Counted from the first letter of the stretch, positions 17,460 through 27,024 are shown. The stretch: 64,000 nt of DNA from Lachnospiraceae bacterium (GCA_021770345.1 JAETRD010000007.1:96537-160536); one strand, 5' to 3'. A program made the numbers and translations. Notes: generated from the letters alone by a model not told the origin.

Positions 17460-18644
17460 TCAGACATTGTTTTGTTCCGCTTTATACTTAGAGACAAGCC
17501 TCTGAATCCTGTCGTAGGGATTTAACAGATCGCTGATGGAACTGTCATGGTTTAAGGTGTCGATAATATAGGCAATATATTTGCTCATGTCACAGTTGAC
17601 ATAGTAGGGCTTTGAGAGCAGCTCCGGTGTCTGATAACACAGGTTTGTGGTGACCACTTTATAGATCGTGCCGTTCTCCACCGCCTCGTCAAATTTGGAG
17701 AGACCGTTGGTAAAAAGACCGAAGGTTGCAACGACAAAAATGCGGCTGGCTTTTCTTTTTTTCAGTTCGGTGGCGACATCGATCATGCTCTCGCCGGAAG
17801 AGATCATATCGTCGATAATGATGACGTCCTTACCCTCCACGGAGTCGCCGAGGAACTCATGCGCGACGATCGGGTTGCGACCGTCCTCGATCGTGCTGTA
17901 ATCCCGGCGCTTATAGAACATTCCCATGTCGAGGCCCAGAACGCTTGCGAGGTAGACGGCGCGGTTGGTACCGCCCTCATCCGGGCTGATGACCATCATG
18001 TGCTCAGAGTCGATCTGCAGATCCTTTACTTCACGCAAAATACCCTTGATAAACTGATAAGCGGGCTGCACGGTCTCAAAACCTTTGAGCGGAATCGCAT
18101 TCTGCACGCGGGGATCATGGGCGTCAAACGTGATAATGTTATCGACTCCCATTGTGGTGAGCTCCTGTAAGGCCAGTGCACAATCCAGAGATTCGCGGGC
18201 GGTGCGCTTGTGCTGACGGCTCTCATACAAAAACGGGATAATGGCGGTAATGCGCCTTGCCTTTCCGCCGACAGCCGCGATGATGCGCTTTAAATCCGCG
18301 TAGTGATCGTCCGGGGACATATGATTTTGATGACCGCAGACGGTGTAGGTAAGACTGTAATTGGTCACGTCCACCATCAGATATAAATCGTAGCCGCGCA
18401 CGGACTCTTTGATAACGCCCTTCGCCTCGCCGGTACCGAAACGTGGAACAACGGTGGAGATCAGATAGCTGTCGCGACGGTAATCCTTGAACGCAAGGTC
18501 GTCAAGGTGCTGCAGCTGCCTCTTTTCCCTCCAGCCCACAAGGAATTTGTCAACCTTAAGGCCAAGCTCTTTACAGCTTTCGAGCGGGATCAGACCGAGC
18601 GCTCCGTCGGGAAGGGTTTCTAAATTTCTTTCATCGTTTGGCAT
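17460..18644 (-). CDS. prs: Ribose-phosphate pyrophosphokinase (elongated form)
   Basis: 394 residues, ATG at 18644 after ATGGAGGAACC. It makes PRPP from ribose 5-phosphate and ATP, for purine, pyrimidine, His, Trp and NAD synthesis. Seen: FLYESRQHKRTARES (ATP/flexible-loop region), FDAHDPRVQNAIP (metal-binding FDLHxxQ equivalent) and the PRPP loop VIIIDDMISSGESM. The protein is about 75 residues longer than the usual 315, with an N-terminal extension, and its loop differs from the classical DTAGT. This is the long Prs variant I associate with Lachnospiraceae. It lies 67 bp downstream of dnaC and probably shares its transcript. Confidence 0.85.
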   Translation of the reverse strand: MPNDERNLETLPDGALGLIPLESCKELGLKVDKFLVGWREKRQLQHLDDLAFKDYRRDSYLISTVVPRFGTGEAKGVIKESVRGYDLYLMVDVTNYSLTYTVCGHQNHMSPDDHYADLKRIIAAVGGKARRITAIIPFLYESRQHKRTARESLDCALALQELTTMGVDNIITFDAHDPRVQNAIPLKGFETVQPAYQFIKGILREVKDLQIDSEHMMVISPDEGGTNRAVYLASVLGLDMGMFYKRRDYSTIEDGRNPIVAHEFLGDSVEGKDVIIIDDMISSGESMIDVATELKKRKASRIFVVATFGLFTNGLSKFDEAVENGTIYKVVTTNLCYQTPELLSKPYYVNCDMSKYIAYIIDTLNHDSSISDLLNPYDRIQRLVSKYKAEQNNV

Positions 18645-18711
18645 TGAATGGTTCCTCCATTATAAGAATAACGTTTATTTCAATAGAGATGGCTCTAATT
18701 GAATGCAATAA

Positions 18712-19695
18712 TCAGTGCGGCCGTTTTTTTAAGATGCGGATATCGGCGCCGAACAGCTTGATCAGTATATAGTTGCTGGAAATGCGTGAGAGCACGCGTT
18801 CCGAATAAATGTCCGCCAGCTGCCCCATTCCGAGATTGGTGGAGATGATCGTGGACTTTTTCCTTAAAATGCGTTCGTTCAGACACAGGAACAGCTGTGA
18901 AGTGGTAAAGGAATTTGTCAGTTCCGTGCCCAGGTCATCGATAATTAGCAGATCACAGTCGAAAATATTCTGATGGGCGGCGATTGCGTCGGCGTCTTTT
19001 CGGAATACGCCCCTGCTTAATATATCAAATAATTGGAATGCCGTAAAGTAAATCACGGAATGTCCGCGGTCTAACAATTCTTTTGCCACACAGTTAGAGA
19101 GAAACGTTTTTCCGATACCGGTATCGCCGTAAAAGTAGAGATTGGAAAAGTTGTCGTCAAAGGTATCGATAAAATGGCGGCATTTCGCGACGGCGTCCCG
19201 GGCAGTGGCGAGTGCGGATAAGCCGGTCGCCGGGTTTATTTCCGCATCCGAGTAATAATCGAAGGAAAAAGCGGAAAAATTTTCGCGTTGTAAAACGTCC
19301 TTCAGATTGGACTGCGTATAAATCATGTCGATGGCGGCCTGCTCAAAACAGTGGCAGCGCTGTCCGTTTACATACCCGGTGTCTTTACAGTCGGGACAGG
19401 TGTAAGCGGGGGAAAAATAGCTGTCCGGAAAGCCGTTTTCGGCCAGGAGGGCGGCTCGCTCACTGCGGTAGGAGGAGAGCCGTGCACCAAGTTCGGCAAG
19501 CGCATTTTCGTCGCCGTCGAGCAGACGTCTTGCATGTGCGACGGAACAGGAGGCGATTGCGTCGTCAATCTCTTTTAACCGGGGCAGCCGCTGATACGCG
19601 TCCCGGATCTTTGCCTCGCGCGTATGCTGATTCTTAAGCTGGCGGGCATCGTAGCTGCGGATGATTTCGTCATATTGAGAATTGCTTAAAGCCAT
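18712..19695 (-). CDS. dnaC: DnaC/DnaI-like replicative helicase loader
   Basis: 327 residues, ATG after CGGAGGACTCAC. An N-terminal helical region is followed by a four-Cys zinc-binding knuckle, YTCPDCKDTGYVNGQRCHC (~residues 119-137), typical of the DnaI helicase-binding half. The AAA+ domain has Walker A YGDTGIGKTFL, Walker B LLIIDDLGTE, sensor 1 STIISTNLG and an Arg finger region YSERVLSRI. It loads the DnaB-type helicase onto origin or fork DNA. It lies 16 bp after the DnaD-like gene, so the pair forms a primosome operon. Confidence 0.88.
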   Translation of the reverse strand: MALSNSQYDEIIRSYDARQLKNQHTREAKIRDAYQRLPRLKEIDDAIASCSVAHARRLLDGDENALAELGARLSSYRSERAALLAENGFPDSYFSPAYTCPDCKDTGYVNGQRCHCFEQAAIDMIYTQSNLKDVLQRENFSAFSFDYYSDAEINPATGLSALATARDAVAKCRHFIDTFDDNFSNLYFYGDTGIGKTFLSNCVAKELLDRGHSVIYFTAFQLFDILSRGVFRKDADAIAAHQNIFDCDLLIIDDLGTELTNSFTTSQLFLCLNERILRKKSTIISTNLGMGQLADIYSERVLSRISSNYILIKLFGADIRILKKRPH

Positions 19696-19711
19696 GTGAG
19701 TCCTCCGGGGA

Positions 19712-20827
19712 TTATTGTGCGCTGCTGGTCAAAAGCAGCTGTTCTAATTCGTCGTAGTCGTAGGTGCGCTGCGTGAAATTGTTAAACTTGTTTTTCGGGG
19801 CCTGGGCAGCGGTTTTGGGAACCGCGGCAGCCTTCTTCTTCGCGTGCTCCGCGTCGAGAGCGGCCACGTCGGAGAGATGGTGCACCTGATGTTTGTGCCA
19901 GCCGGTTAAAATGGAATCCGCATATCTGAAATTCGGGCGGGAGGTCGCGTCGATGGTGCGCCTGCAAGCCTCGGCGATGAGCTCGTCGGAGAACCCGTAT
20001 TCCGACGTCCAGCGTTTCAGAAATCGGATCTCCTCCGGCGTCAGATTGCGGCCCGTTCCGGAAAGGCCGAAGGAATTCATCACAGTATAATAGGAGCGAT
20101 GAAACTGGACAGAGAGCTGCTTGGCCTCGTCCACGGTCGTAATGTGGCTGTCTGCCCAGCGGAAAGCCGTCTTATATATATAGGGCATGCTTTTGTGGCC
20201 GCTGCCCACACAGGATTCCACGAGATATTCAATCAGGTCGGTGGAAAAGTGGAGCCCGTCGTACAAAAACAGAATCTTCTGGATGTCGGATGGACTTAAG
20301 GGGCGTCCGAGATATCGCTCGATAATAAAAAACAATTCTGCGATGGCCTCATTTTCCCGGAACTGTTTCACCTCGTCCGCGGAGTACGTCTTCTCTGCGG
20401 GGACAGTCGTATCGGAATCCGCGAAAGCTGCGGAGACAGAGGGCTGTGTGGCGGGAATAGGTGCAGCGGAAACGGACGGCTGCACGGTGGGGCAAGGCGC
20501 TGCGGCGGCGTCGTCCGCGGCGCCGGCCGCGCCGGAATCGAGCAGATGTATGCCGGTCAGATTGTCCGCCGCATCGTACTCGAGGCGCAGCAGACGCATG
20601 CGCTCCCAGTAGCACAATGCCCGTTTGATATCCTTTTCGGTGTGCTCGAACTTGTCCGCAACGGAAGAAATCGAAAAAGATGCATCCGGCAGATTCAAAA
20701 GGCGCAGCAGATAGAGATATATTTTGACAAATTCCCCGTTGGCGTCCGACATATACTCGTCGATAAAAACATTCGATACACTGGTAACAGAATCTGATTT
20801 GTCGCTGTAGAGTGCAATTTTGGCCAT
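19712..20827 (-). CDS. DnaD-domain replication initiation protein
   Basis: 371 residues, ATG at 20827 (AAAGAAGGTTCTG upstream). The N-terminal winged-helix part (VFIDEYMSDANGEFVKIYLY ... DIKRALCYWERMRLL) is the DnaD oligomerisation domain. An Ala/Pro/Thr-rich linker with near-repeats (SVSAAPIPATQPSVSAAFA) follows at ~110-150. The DnaD C-terminal DNA-remodelling domain occupies ~190-330 (LSPSDIQKILFLYDGLHFS, YTVMNSFGLSGRN-like, LTPEEIRFLKRW). It works in primosome assembly with DnaA and the helicase loader encoded next. The linker is longer than in Bacillus DnaD. Upstream lies a cluster of DnaA boxes, suggesting DnaA control. Confidence 0.85.
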   Translation of the reverse strand: MAKIALYSDKSDSVTSVSNVFIDEYMSDANGEFVKIYLYLLRLLNLPDASFSISSVADKFEHTEKDIKRALCYWERMRLLRLEYDAADNLTGIHLLDSGAAGAADDAAAAPCPTVQPSVSAAPIPATQPSVSAAFADSDTTVPAEKTYSADEVKQFRENEAIAELFFIIERYLGRPLSPSDIQKILFLYDGLHFSTDLIEYLVESCVGSGHKSMPYIYKTAFRWADSHITTVDEAKQLSVQFHRSYYTVMNSFGLSGTGRNLTPEEIRFLKRWTSEYGFSDELIAEACRRTIDATSRPNFRYADSILTGWHKHQVHHLSDVAALDAEHAKKKAAAVPKTAAQAPKNKFNNFTQRTYDYDELEQLLLTSSAQ

Positions 20828-20971
20828 ATCAGAACCTTCTTTCCTTACATATAATCCTCAAATGACAGCGTGTCTCCCCCACGTTGTGTCGTCATGAATT
20901 ATAGCACAGGAATCTGCAAATGAGAAGTAAATTTTTTTCGGAACCCCAGTAAAATCAAGGCTTTGCGGGAA

Positions 20972-20989
20972 TGTGGATAATGTGGATAA
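20972..20989 (-). promoter_or_regulatory. Tandem pair of perfect DnaA boxes
   Basis: TGTGGATAA occurs twice back to back (20972-20980, 20981-20989), the complement of the consensus TTATCCACA. The pair is 145 bp upstream of dnaD. The surrounding gap 20828-21145 carries no gene. Confidence 0.75.
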
Positions 20990-21083
20990 AAATGGGAAAG
21001 ACAGATTATGGAAACCGGGAAAAGGAAAAATACGGCGGGATAGGTACACTTTTTGGGATACACGGAATATGCGTTATGTAAAC

Positions 21084-21133
21084 AAAAAAATCCACATCCG
21101 CAAGTTGAAGTTTTCCCCAATCCGGATGTGGAT
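21084..21133 (-). terminator. murC terminator
   Basis: On the minus strand, ATCCACATCCG and CGGATGTGGAT form a perfect 11-bp stem (21123-21133 with 21090-21100), followed by seven T. Confidence 0.7.
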
Positions 21134-21144
21134 AATGTGGATAA
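21127..21144 (-). promoter_or_regulatory. Second tandem pair of perfect DnaA boxes
   Basis: Again two adjacent TGTGGATAA copies (21127-21135, 21136-21144), in the same orientation and 9-bp period as the first pair, placed just after the murC stop and partly inside its terminator stem. Confidence 0.75.
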
Positions 21145-21145
21145 T

Positions 21146-22525
21146 TTATTTTCCGAGAATATGTTCACCGACTGTTACGATATTTCCGGCGCCCATAGTT
21201 ATCAACAAATCATTGTTTATACAGGTTTTCAGCAAAAACTTTTCGATTTCTTCAAAGGACGGAAAGTAATGGCAGTCGGTACCCCGCTCCTTTAACCGGG
21301 CGAGAAGATCTCTGGAGCTGATGCCGTAAGTGTTTTTCTCCCGGGCTGCATAGATGTCGGCCAGAACGACCACGTCCGCCATTGAGAGAACCTCCGCAAA
21401 ATCGTCCAGAAACGCTTTGGTTCTGGAGTAAGTGTGAGGCTGGAACACCAGAACCAGCCGCTTGTGCGGATAGTTTTTGGCGGCCTCTAAGGTGGCGCGG
21501 ATCTCGGTCGGGTGGTGTGCATAGTCGTCGATGACGGTGACGCCGTCTGTGGTGCCCTTGTACTGGAAACGCCGGTCCGCACCGCCGAACGCAAGGAGAC
21601 CTTTTAAAATGTCTTCCTGCCGGAGTTTCATTTCGACTGCGAGTGCGATGGCCGCAAGTGCGTTTGACACGTTGTGGATTCCCGGGACGCCGAGGGAGAC
21701 GGTCATCATTTCACTGCCCCGGTACATGGCCGTGAATGTGGCGCAGGCGCCGGCGTCAAACGAGATATCCTTCGGATAGTAGTCGCAGGAAGGATTAAGC
21801 CCGAATGTGATGATGTGGGGGGAAAGTCCTGCCACGAGCTCCTGATAATGTTCGATCTCGCCGTTGATGATGATGGCGCCGTCTTTTTGTGTATTTTCCG
21901 CAAATCGGTGGAATGAATGGCGGATGTCCTGAATATCTTTAAAGAAGTCCAGGTGCTCGGCCTCCACATTGAGAATAATGCTGTACTTCGGATAGAAATG
22001 AAGGAAGCTGTTTGTATATTCGCAGGCTTCCGAGATAAAAACATCGGACTTGCCTACCCGGAGATTTCCGCCGATTGCCTTTAAGATGCCGCCCACCGTG
22101 ATCGTCGGATCCGCGGATGCGGAAAGCAGAATCTGGCTGATCATCGAGGTCGTGGTCGTCTTTCCGTGTGTGCCGGAGACTGCAATGGAACGGCTGTAAT
22201 TGTCCATGATCTGTCCGAGCAGCTCGGCGCGGGAAATCATCGGAATGCCTTTTGCGCGGGCCGCGGCGAACTCGGGATTATCCTCGGCGATAGCGGCCGT
22301 GTATACTACGAGGTCGATTCCTTCTATAATATTGGACGCCCGTTGTCCGTAGAAGACAGTGACTCCGATTTTTTCTAAATGTCTGGTCAATTCGGATTCT
22401 CTGGCATCGGAGCCCTGAACCGTAAAATTTTCCTCTGACAGTATCTCGGCAAGACCGCTCATGCTGATTCCGCCGATGCCGATAAAATGGATATGTATCG
22501 GTTCTCTGAAATTAATTTTGTACAT
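21146..22525 (-). CDS. murC: UDP-N-acetylmuramate--L-alanine ligase
   Basis: 459 residues, the normal MurC length. It adds L-Ala to UDP-MurNAc, the first peptide step of peptidoglycan synthesis in the cytosol. Seen: N-terminal UDP-binding loop HFIGIGGISMSGLA, ATP loop SGTHGKTTTTSMI (~residue 115), EACEYTNSFL, VEAEHLDFF, the DDYAHHPTEI motif of Mur ligases, and QPHTYSRTKAF. All catalytic motifs are intact. It has its own terminator, with dnaD downstream in the same direction. Confidence 0.96.
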   Translation of the reverse strand: MYKINFREPIHIHFIGIGGISMSGLAEILSEENFTVQGSDARESELTRHLEKIGVTVFYGQRASNIIEGIDLVVYTAAIAEDNPEFAAARAKGIPMISRAELLGQIMDNYSRSIAVSGTHGKTTTTSMISQILLSASADPTITVGGILKAIGGNLRVGKSDVFISEACEYTNSFLHFYPKYSIILNVEAEHLDFFKDIQDIRHSFHRFAENTQKDGAIIINGEIEHYQELVAGLSPHIITFGLNPSCDYYPKDISFDAGACATFTAMYRGSEMMTVSLGVPGIHNVSNALAAIALAVEMKLRQEDILKGLLAFGGADRRFQYKGTTDGVTVIDDYAHHPTEIRATLEAAKNYPHKRLVLVFQPHTYSRTKAFLDDFAEVLSMADVVVLADIYAAREKNTYGISSRDLLARLKERGTDCHYFPSFEEIEKFLLKTCINNDLLITMGAGNIVTVGEHILGK

Positions 22526-22720
22526 TTATCATACCTGCCTGTTTCTTTGTAGGATTTAGGCATTACCTGCCAATATTAATTATAACCCTATATGATGAAT
22601 TTGCAAATTCTTTTGCATGAAATCTTTTCGACATGTGACGAGGAATTTATGAAAAAATAATAATTATTGTAGAAAATGTCGAAAAACAGTGAAAAAGGGG
22701 AACAAAATTGTGAAAAATGA

Positions 22721-22782
22721 TGTACATAAGGGGCGTGGTGTGATATAATTTTAGATGCTAAGAGGTGTCAGCGTATTGACAC
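22721..22782 (+). promoter_or_regulatory. glgCD promoter and palindromic operator candidate
   Basis: TGTACA (22721-22726), 17-bp spacer and extended TGATATAAT (TATAAT 22744-22749). Just past the expected transcription start is a perfect palindrome GTGTCA-N6-TGACAC (22765-22782), well placed for a repressor. The rest of the gap 22526-22720 is AT-rich with nothing else supported. Confidence 0.5.
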
Positions 22783-22824
22783 GTTGTGCCAGTACACTGT
22801 AGAAAGTGACGAGAGGTGAAGGAC

Positions 22825-24099
22825 GTGATTAGAAAAGAAATGATTGCAATGCTGTTGGCGGGAGGACAGGGCAGCCGTCTCGGGGTACTTACCGCGAAGG
22901 TTGCCAAGCCTGCAGTCGCATTTGGCGGAAAGTATCGTATCATTGATTTTCCGCTCAGCAACTGTATCAATTCAGGAATTGATACGGTGGGGGTGCTGAC
23001 CCAGTATCAGCCGCTGCGTTTGAATACCCATATCGGAATCGGTATTCCGTGGGATTTGGACAGAAATAACGGAGGAGTTACGGTGCTGTCGCCCTATGAG
23101 AGAAGCGACAACAGCGAGTGGTACAGCGGTACGGCGAATGCCATTTTCCAGAATATGAATTATATGGAAAACTATAATCCGGAATATGTGTTAATTTTGT
23201 CCGGGGATCACATTTACAAGATGGACTATGAGGTGATGCTTGATTTTCACAAGGAGAATCATGCGGATGTCACGATTGCGACAATGCCGGTTCCGCTCGA
23301 GGAGGCAAGCCGTTTCGGTATCGTGATTGCGGACGAGAACAAGAAAATTTCGGAGTTTGAGGAGAAGCCGAAGGAGCCGCGCAGCAATCTTGCATCCATG
23401 GGTATCTACATATTCAGCTGGAAGGTGCTAAAGGAAGCGCTCTACGCGATGAAGGATCAGAGCGGATGTGATTTCGGAAAACATATTATTCCGTATTGCC
23501 ATGAGAGAGGGCAGCGGCTGTTTGCCTATGAGTATAACGGTTACTGGAAGGACGTAGGTACGCTCGGTTCCTACTGGGAGGCGAACATGGAATTGATCGA
23601 CCTGATTCCCGAGTTCAACCTCTACGAAGAATACTGGAAGATATACACAAAGAGCGATATGATCGAACCGCAGTATCTGTCTGCGAATGCGGTGGTAGAA
23701 AAGAGCATTATCGGCGAGGGATCCGAGGTGTACGGCACGGTGTATAATTCTGTGGTCGGGCCGAATGTCAGCATCGGCGAGGGGACGGTCGTGCGGGATT
23801 CTATCATAATGGCGGATACCGTGATCGGGGATCATGCAACGATTGACAAATCCATCATTGCAGAGAACTGTAAGATTGGCAGCAATGTGACGCTTGGTGT
23901 TGGAGAAGAGGCACCGAATAAACTTAACGCGAGCATTTATTCGTTTGGACTGGTGACAATCGGCGAGGGTTCCGTTGTCCCGGACGGCGTGTCGGTGGGG
24001 AAGAATACCGCAATATCCGGAGAGACCGGGAAACAGGATTATCCGGACGGTACACTTGGAAGCGGCGAAGTAATTATTAAGGCAGGTGACTCGATATGA
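22825..24099 (+). CDS. glgC: Glucose-1-phosphate adenylyltransferase, catalytic subunit
   Basis: 424 residues from GTG 22825 (AGAGGTGAAGG upstream); the resulting N-terminus, [19 protein letters not shown], fits the family better than the GTG 9 bp earlier. It makes ADP-glucose for glycogen. Seen: GGQGSRL nucleotide-binding loop, [20 protein letters not shown], the FWGTAxA-type [29 protein letters not shown], and a C-terminal left-handed beta-helix. The stop overlaps glgD by 4 bp. GlgC is the catalytic partner of the GlgCD pair of Firmicutes. Confidence 0.95.
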   Translation: MIRKEMIAMLLAGGQGSRLGVLTAKVAKPAVAFGGKYRIIDFPLSNCINSGIDTVGVLTQYQPLRLNTHIGIGIPWDLDRNNGGVTVLSPYERSDNSEWYSGTANAIFQNMNYMENYNPEYVLILSGDHIYKMDYEVMLDFHKENHADVTIATMPVPLEEASRFGIVIADENKKISEFEEKPKEPRSNLASMGIYIFSWKVLKEALYAMKDQSGCDFGKHIIPYCHERGQRLFAYEYNGYWKDVGTLGSYWEANMELIDLIPEFNLYEEYWKIYTKSDMIEPQYLSANAVVEKSIIGEGSEVYGTVYNSVVGPNVSIGEGTVVRDSIIMADTVIGDHATIDKSIIAENCKIGSNVTLGVGEEAPNKLNASIYSFGLVTIGEGSVVPDGVSVGKNTAISGETGKQDYPDGTLGSGEVIIKAGDSI

Positions 24100-25214
24100 A
24101 GGCAATAGGTATTATTTTAGCAGGTGGTAATAACAGCCGCATGCAGGAATTATCCAATAAGAGAGCGATTGCAGCGATGCCGGTGGGAGGCAGCTACCGC
24201 AGTATTGACTTTGCACTCAGCAATATGAGCAATTCCCACATTCAGACGGTGGCGGTGCTGACGCAGTACAGTGCAAGATCCTTAAACGAGCATCTGAGCT
24301 CCTCGAAGTGGTGGGATTTCGGGCGCAAGCAGGGCGGCCTGTATGTGTTCAATCCGACGGTGACGGTCGACAACAGCTGGTGGTACCGCGGTACGGCGGA
24401 TGCGATGTATCAGAATATCAGTTTTCTGAAGAAGCGCCATGAGCCGTATGTCATCATTACAAGCGGCGACTGCATCTATAAGATGGATTACAATAAGGTG
24501 CTTGACTATCATATCGAGAAGAAGGCGGATATTACCGTAGTCTGCAAAGATATGGCAGTCGGGGAGGATGTCAGCCGGTACGGCGTCGTCAAGATGAATG
24601 AGGATGCCCGGATCATCGAGTTTGAGGAGAAGCCGATGGTATCCAAGTCCAACACGATTTCGGCGGGAATCTATATCGTGCGCAGAAGACAGCTGATCGA
24701 GATGCTTGAGCGCAGTGCGGAGGAAGATCGCTGGGATTTCGTGACGGATATTTTAATCCGCTACAAGAACATGAAGCAGATTTACGGATATAAGATGAAG
24801 GAATACTGGAGCAATATCGCGACGGTAGAGTCCTATTATCAGACCAACATGGATTTCCTGAAGCCGGAAGTCCGCAAGTATTTCTTCCGGGACGAGCCGA
24901 AGATATACTCCAAGGTTGACGATCTTCCGCCTGCGAAGTACAACGTCGGTTCCGACGTGCGCAACAGTCTTGTTGCCAGCGGATGTATTATCAACAGCAA
25001 GGTCGAGAATTCCGTTTTATTTAAGAAAGTATTCGTCGGGAAGAACTGTGTGATTAAGAATTCCATTATCCTGAATGACGTGTATATCGGAGACAATACA
25101 CATATAGAAAACTGCATTGTAGAGAGCCGGGATACACTTAAGGCGAACACCTACTACTGCGGGGAGAACGGAATCAAAATCGTATCAGAAAATAACGAGA
25201 GATATGTACTTTAA
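24096..25214 (+). CDS. glgD: Glycogen biosynthesis protein GlgD, non-catalytic GlgC paralogue
   Basis: 372 residues, ATG overlapping the glgC stop. It aligns with GlgC ([51 protein letters not shown]) but is shorter. GGNNSRM replaces GGQGSRL, and SGDC replaces SGDH, as in regulatory GlgD subunits. Together they form the heteromeric ADP-glucose pyrophosphorylase of Firmicutes. No other glycogen gene is nearby. Confidence 0.93.
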   Translation: MKAIGIILAGGNNSRMQELSNKRAIAAMPVGGSYRSIDFALSNMSNSHIQTVAVLTQYSARSLNEHLSSSKWWDFGRKQGGLYVFNPTVTVDNSWWYRGTADAMYQNISFLKKRHEPYVIITSGDCIYKMDYNKVLDYHIEKKADITVVCKDMAVGEDVSRYGVVKMNEDARIIEFEEKPMVSKSNTISAGIYIVRRRQLIEMLERSAEEDRWDFVTDILIRYKNMKQIYGYKMKEYWSNIATVESYYQTNMDFLKPEVRKYFFRDEPKIYSKVDDLPPAKYNVGSDVRNSLVASGCIINSKVENSVLFKKVFVGKNCVIKNSIILNDVYIGDNTHIENCIVESRDTLKANTYYCGENGIKIVSENNERYVL

Positions 25215-25240
25215 AGTGACATGAAGGGGGACAGAAGATT

Positions 25241-25507
25241 ATGCAGATTACAGATGTGCGAATCAGGAAAGTCGAAAAAGAAGGGAAAATGAAAGCGGTG
25301 GTATCCATCACAATCGATGAAGAGTTTGTGGTGCACGACATTAAAGTGATCGAAGGAGAAAAGGGATTATTTATCGCAATGCCAAGCCGCAAAGCGGCGG
25401 ATGGAGAATACCGCGACATTGCACATCCGATTAATTCCGATACCAGAGACCGGATTCAGCGGTTGATTTTGGAGCGGTATCAGGAGACTGTAGAGGCAGA
25501 AAGCTAA
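25241..25507 (+). CDS. spoVG: SpoVG family RNA/DNA-binding regulator
   Basis: 88 residues after [34 protein letters not shown] and the conserved [23 protein letters not shown] are SpoVG signatures. SpoVG influences septation, sporulation and virulence regulation as a nucleic-acid-binding protein. Its place directly before a glmU-like gene, then pth and mfd, matches the Bacillus order. A strong terminator follows at 25522. Confidence 0.96.
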   Translation: MQITDVRIRKVEKEGKMKAVVSITIDEEFVVHDIKVIEGEKGLFIAMPSRKAADGEYRDIAHPINSDTRDRIQRLILERYQETVEAES

Positions 25508-25521
25508 AAAATATGTGACAG

Positions 25522-25551
25522 AGGGGACCGTCGAGGACGGTCTCCTTTTTT
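25522..25551 (+). terminator. Terminator after spoVG
   Basis: Stem GGGGACCGTC with GACGGTCTCC around GAG, followed by six T. Confidence 0.88.
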
Positions 25552-25639
25552 GGGCAGTGCGCCGGACGGTCCGCATTTTTTATTCCATTGCATAATCCGG
25601 TTTGTAGCTCAGACAGAAATTTAAGGCAAAAATTCCGTC

Positions 25640-25667
25640 TTGTAAATTCCCAAATCTACGGTAAAAT
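25640..25667 (+). promoter_or_regulatory. Promoter of the glmU-like/pth/mfd unit
   Basis: TTGTAA, 16-bp spacer, TAAAAT; 30 bp before the start codon. Confidence 0.45.
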
Positions 25668-25697
25668 GAAACATAGACAGTACAAGGAGGAATTGAA

Positions 25698-26489
25698 ATG
25701 CAGTTAAAAGCAGTGATTCTTGCGGCGGGGAAGGGCACGAGGATGAAATCGGATCTGCCGAAGGTGGTACACACGATTGAGGATAAATGTCTGGTTGATT
25801 ATGTCATTGATGCGGCGCAGGGGGCGGGGGCGGATGGGATCTGCCTCGTTGTCGGATATCAGCACGAGGTGGTAGAACAAATGATTGCCCATAAGGATGT
25901 GACCTTTGCACTCCAGGAACAGCAGCTTGGCACCGGCCATGCGGTAAAATGTGCCAGGGACTTTCTGGGTGAAGAAGGGCAGACGCTGATTCTGTTTGGA
26001 GATACCCCGCTGATTACGGCAGACACATTAAAAAGACTGCGGGAGCACCACGGGAATTGCGGGAATACGGTGACGGTTTTATCTGCGATGATAAAAGACC
26101 CGACGGGATACGGTCGGATAATCCGGGATGCGGACGGGAATTTTGTGAAGAGTGTGGAGCATAAGGACGCGACCGAGGAGGAGCGGCGGTCACACGAGAT
26201 TAACTCCGGAATGTATATTTTCGAGACAGGGGAGCTGCGGGAAGCATTAGAGAAGCTTTCGCCGAATAACGCGCAGGGAGAATATTATCTGCCGGATACG
26301 CTCACCATTATCAGGGAAAAGGGACTGCGGGCGGATGCCTTTGCGCTTGAAAATGCGGAGGATATCACCGGGGTCAATGATAAAGAGCAGTTGGCGGCTG
26401 CGGCGGAGATTATCCGGGCAAGGCGGCGCAGAAATGAGGAAAGCTATGTTTTTGGTAATCGGGCTGGGAAATCCGGGCAGACAGTATGA
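25698..26489 (+). CDS. GlmU-like uridylyltransferase lacking the acetyltransferase domain
   Basis: 263 residues after AAGGAGGAATTGAA. It covers only the pyrophosphorylase half of GlmU: LKAVILAAGKGTRMKSDLPK, EQQLGTGHAVKCA, LFGDTPLIT, GYGRIIRDADGNF, EINSGMYIF, QGEYYLPDT, and the domain end GVNDKEQLAAAAEIIRARR. Normal bifunctional GlmU (~455 residues) continues into a left-handed beta-helix acetyltransferase; here the frame ends after a divergent tail and overlaps pth by 44 bp. It can make UDP-GlcNAc from GlcNAc-1-P but would need another enzyme to acetylate GlcN-1-P. Either a deletion at the glmU-pth junction or a natural single-domain version. Confidence 0.8.
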   Translation: MQLKAVILAAGKGTRMKSDLPKVVHTIEDKCLVDYVIDAAQGAGADGICLVVGYQHEVVEQMIAHKDVTFALQEQQLGTGHAVKCARDFLGEEGQTLILFGDTPLITADTLKRLREHHGNCGNTVTVLSAMIKDPTGYGRIIRDADGNFVKSVEHKDATEEERRSHEINSGMYIFETGELREALEKLSPNNAQGEYYLPDTLTIIREKGLRADAFALENAEDITGVNDKEQLAAAAEIIRARRRRNEESYVFGNRAGKSGQTV

Positions 26490-27024
26490 ACACACCAGGC
26501 ATAATGTGGGATTTGATGTCATGGATGTCCTTGCGGACAAATATAATATCAGTATCAGTGAGAAAAAGCACAAAGCGCTCTGCGGCAGAGGCGTCATAGA
26601 GGGACAGAAGGTGGTGCTTGCAAAGCCTCAGACCTTTATGAACTTAAGCGGCGAGAGTGTGGCGGAGCTTTTAAATTATTATAAGCTGGACCCTGAGACG
26701 GAGCTTTTGGTCGTGTTTGACGATATCAGCCTTGCGCCGGGGAACATCCGTATCCGCAAAAAGGGGAGCGCCGGCGGGCATAACGGCATCAAAAATATCA
26801 TTGCGGCAACGGGGACGCAGAACTTTATGCGGATTAAAGTCGGTGTCGGCGAAAAGCCGAAGGGATGGGATCTGGCGGATTATGTGCTGGGACGTTTTGA
26901 CGCGGCGGACCGCGCGAAGGTGGAGGAGGCATTTGCGGATGCCGCAGCCGCGGCAGAGCTCGTTCTGCGCGGTGAGGCGGATGCGGCGATGAACGAATTT
27001 AACGGAAAGAAACGGGAGGTATAG
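26446..27024 (+). CDS. pth: Peptidyl-tRNA hydrolase
   Basis: 192 residues from ATG 26446, chosen because FLVIGLGNPG is the canonical N-terminus and GAGGAAA precedes it; ATG 26434 is possible. It releases stalled peptidyl-tRNAs. Catalytic His in HTRHNVGFDVMD, plus KPQTFMNLSG, VVFDDISLAPGNIRIR, GSAGGHNGI and RIKVGVGEKP are present. It lies within the end of the glmU-like gene and directly before mfd (GTG right after its stop), so all three are translationally linked. Confidence 0.95.
   Translation: MFLVIGLGNPGRQYEHTRHNVGFDVMDVLADKYNISISEKKHKALCGRGVIEGQKVVLAKPQTFMNLSGESVAELLNYYKLDPETELLVVFDDISLAPGNIRIRKKGSAGGHNGIKNIIAATGTQNFMRIKVGVGEKPKGWDLADYVLGRFDAADRAKVEEAFADAAAAAELVLRGEADAAMNEFNGKKREV

Noticed and set aside
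20828-21145. Main chromosomal origin
   Set aside because: DnaA boxes are present but dnaA, dnaN and a clear AT-rich unwinding element are not; regulation of dnaD is simpler.
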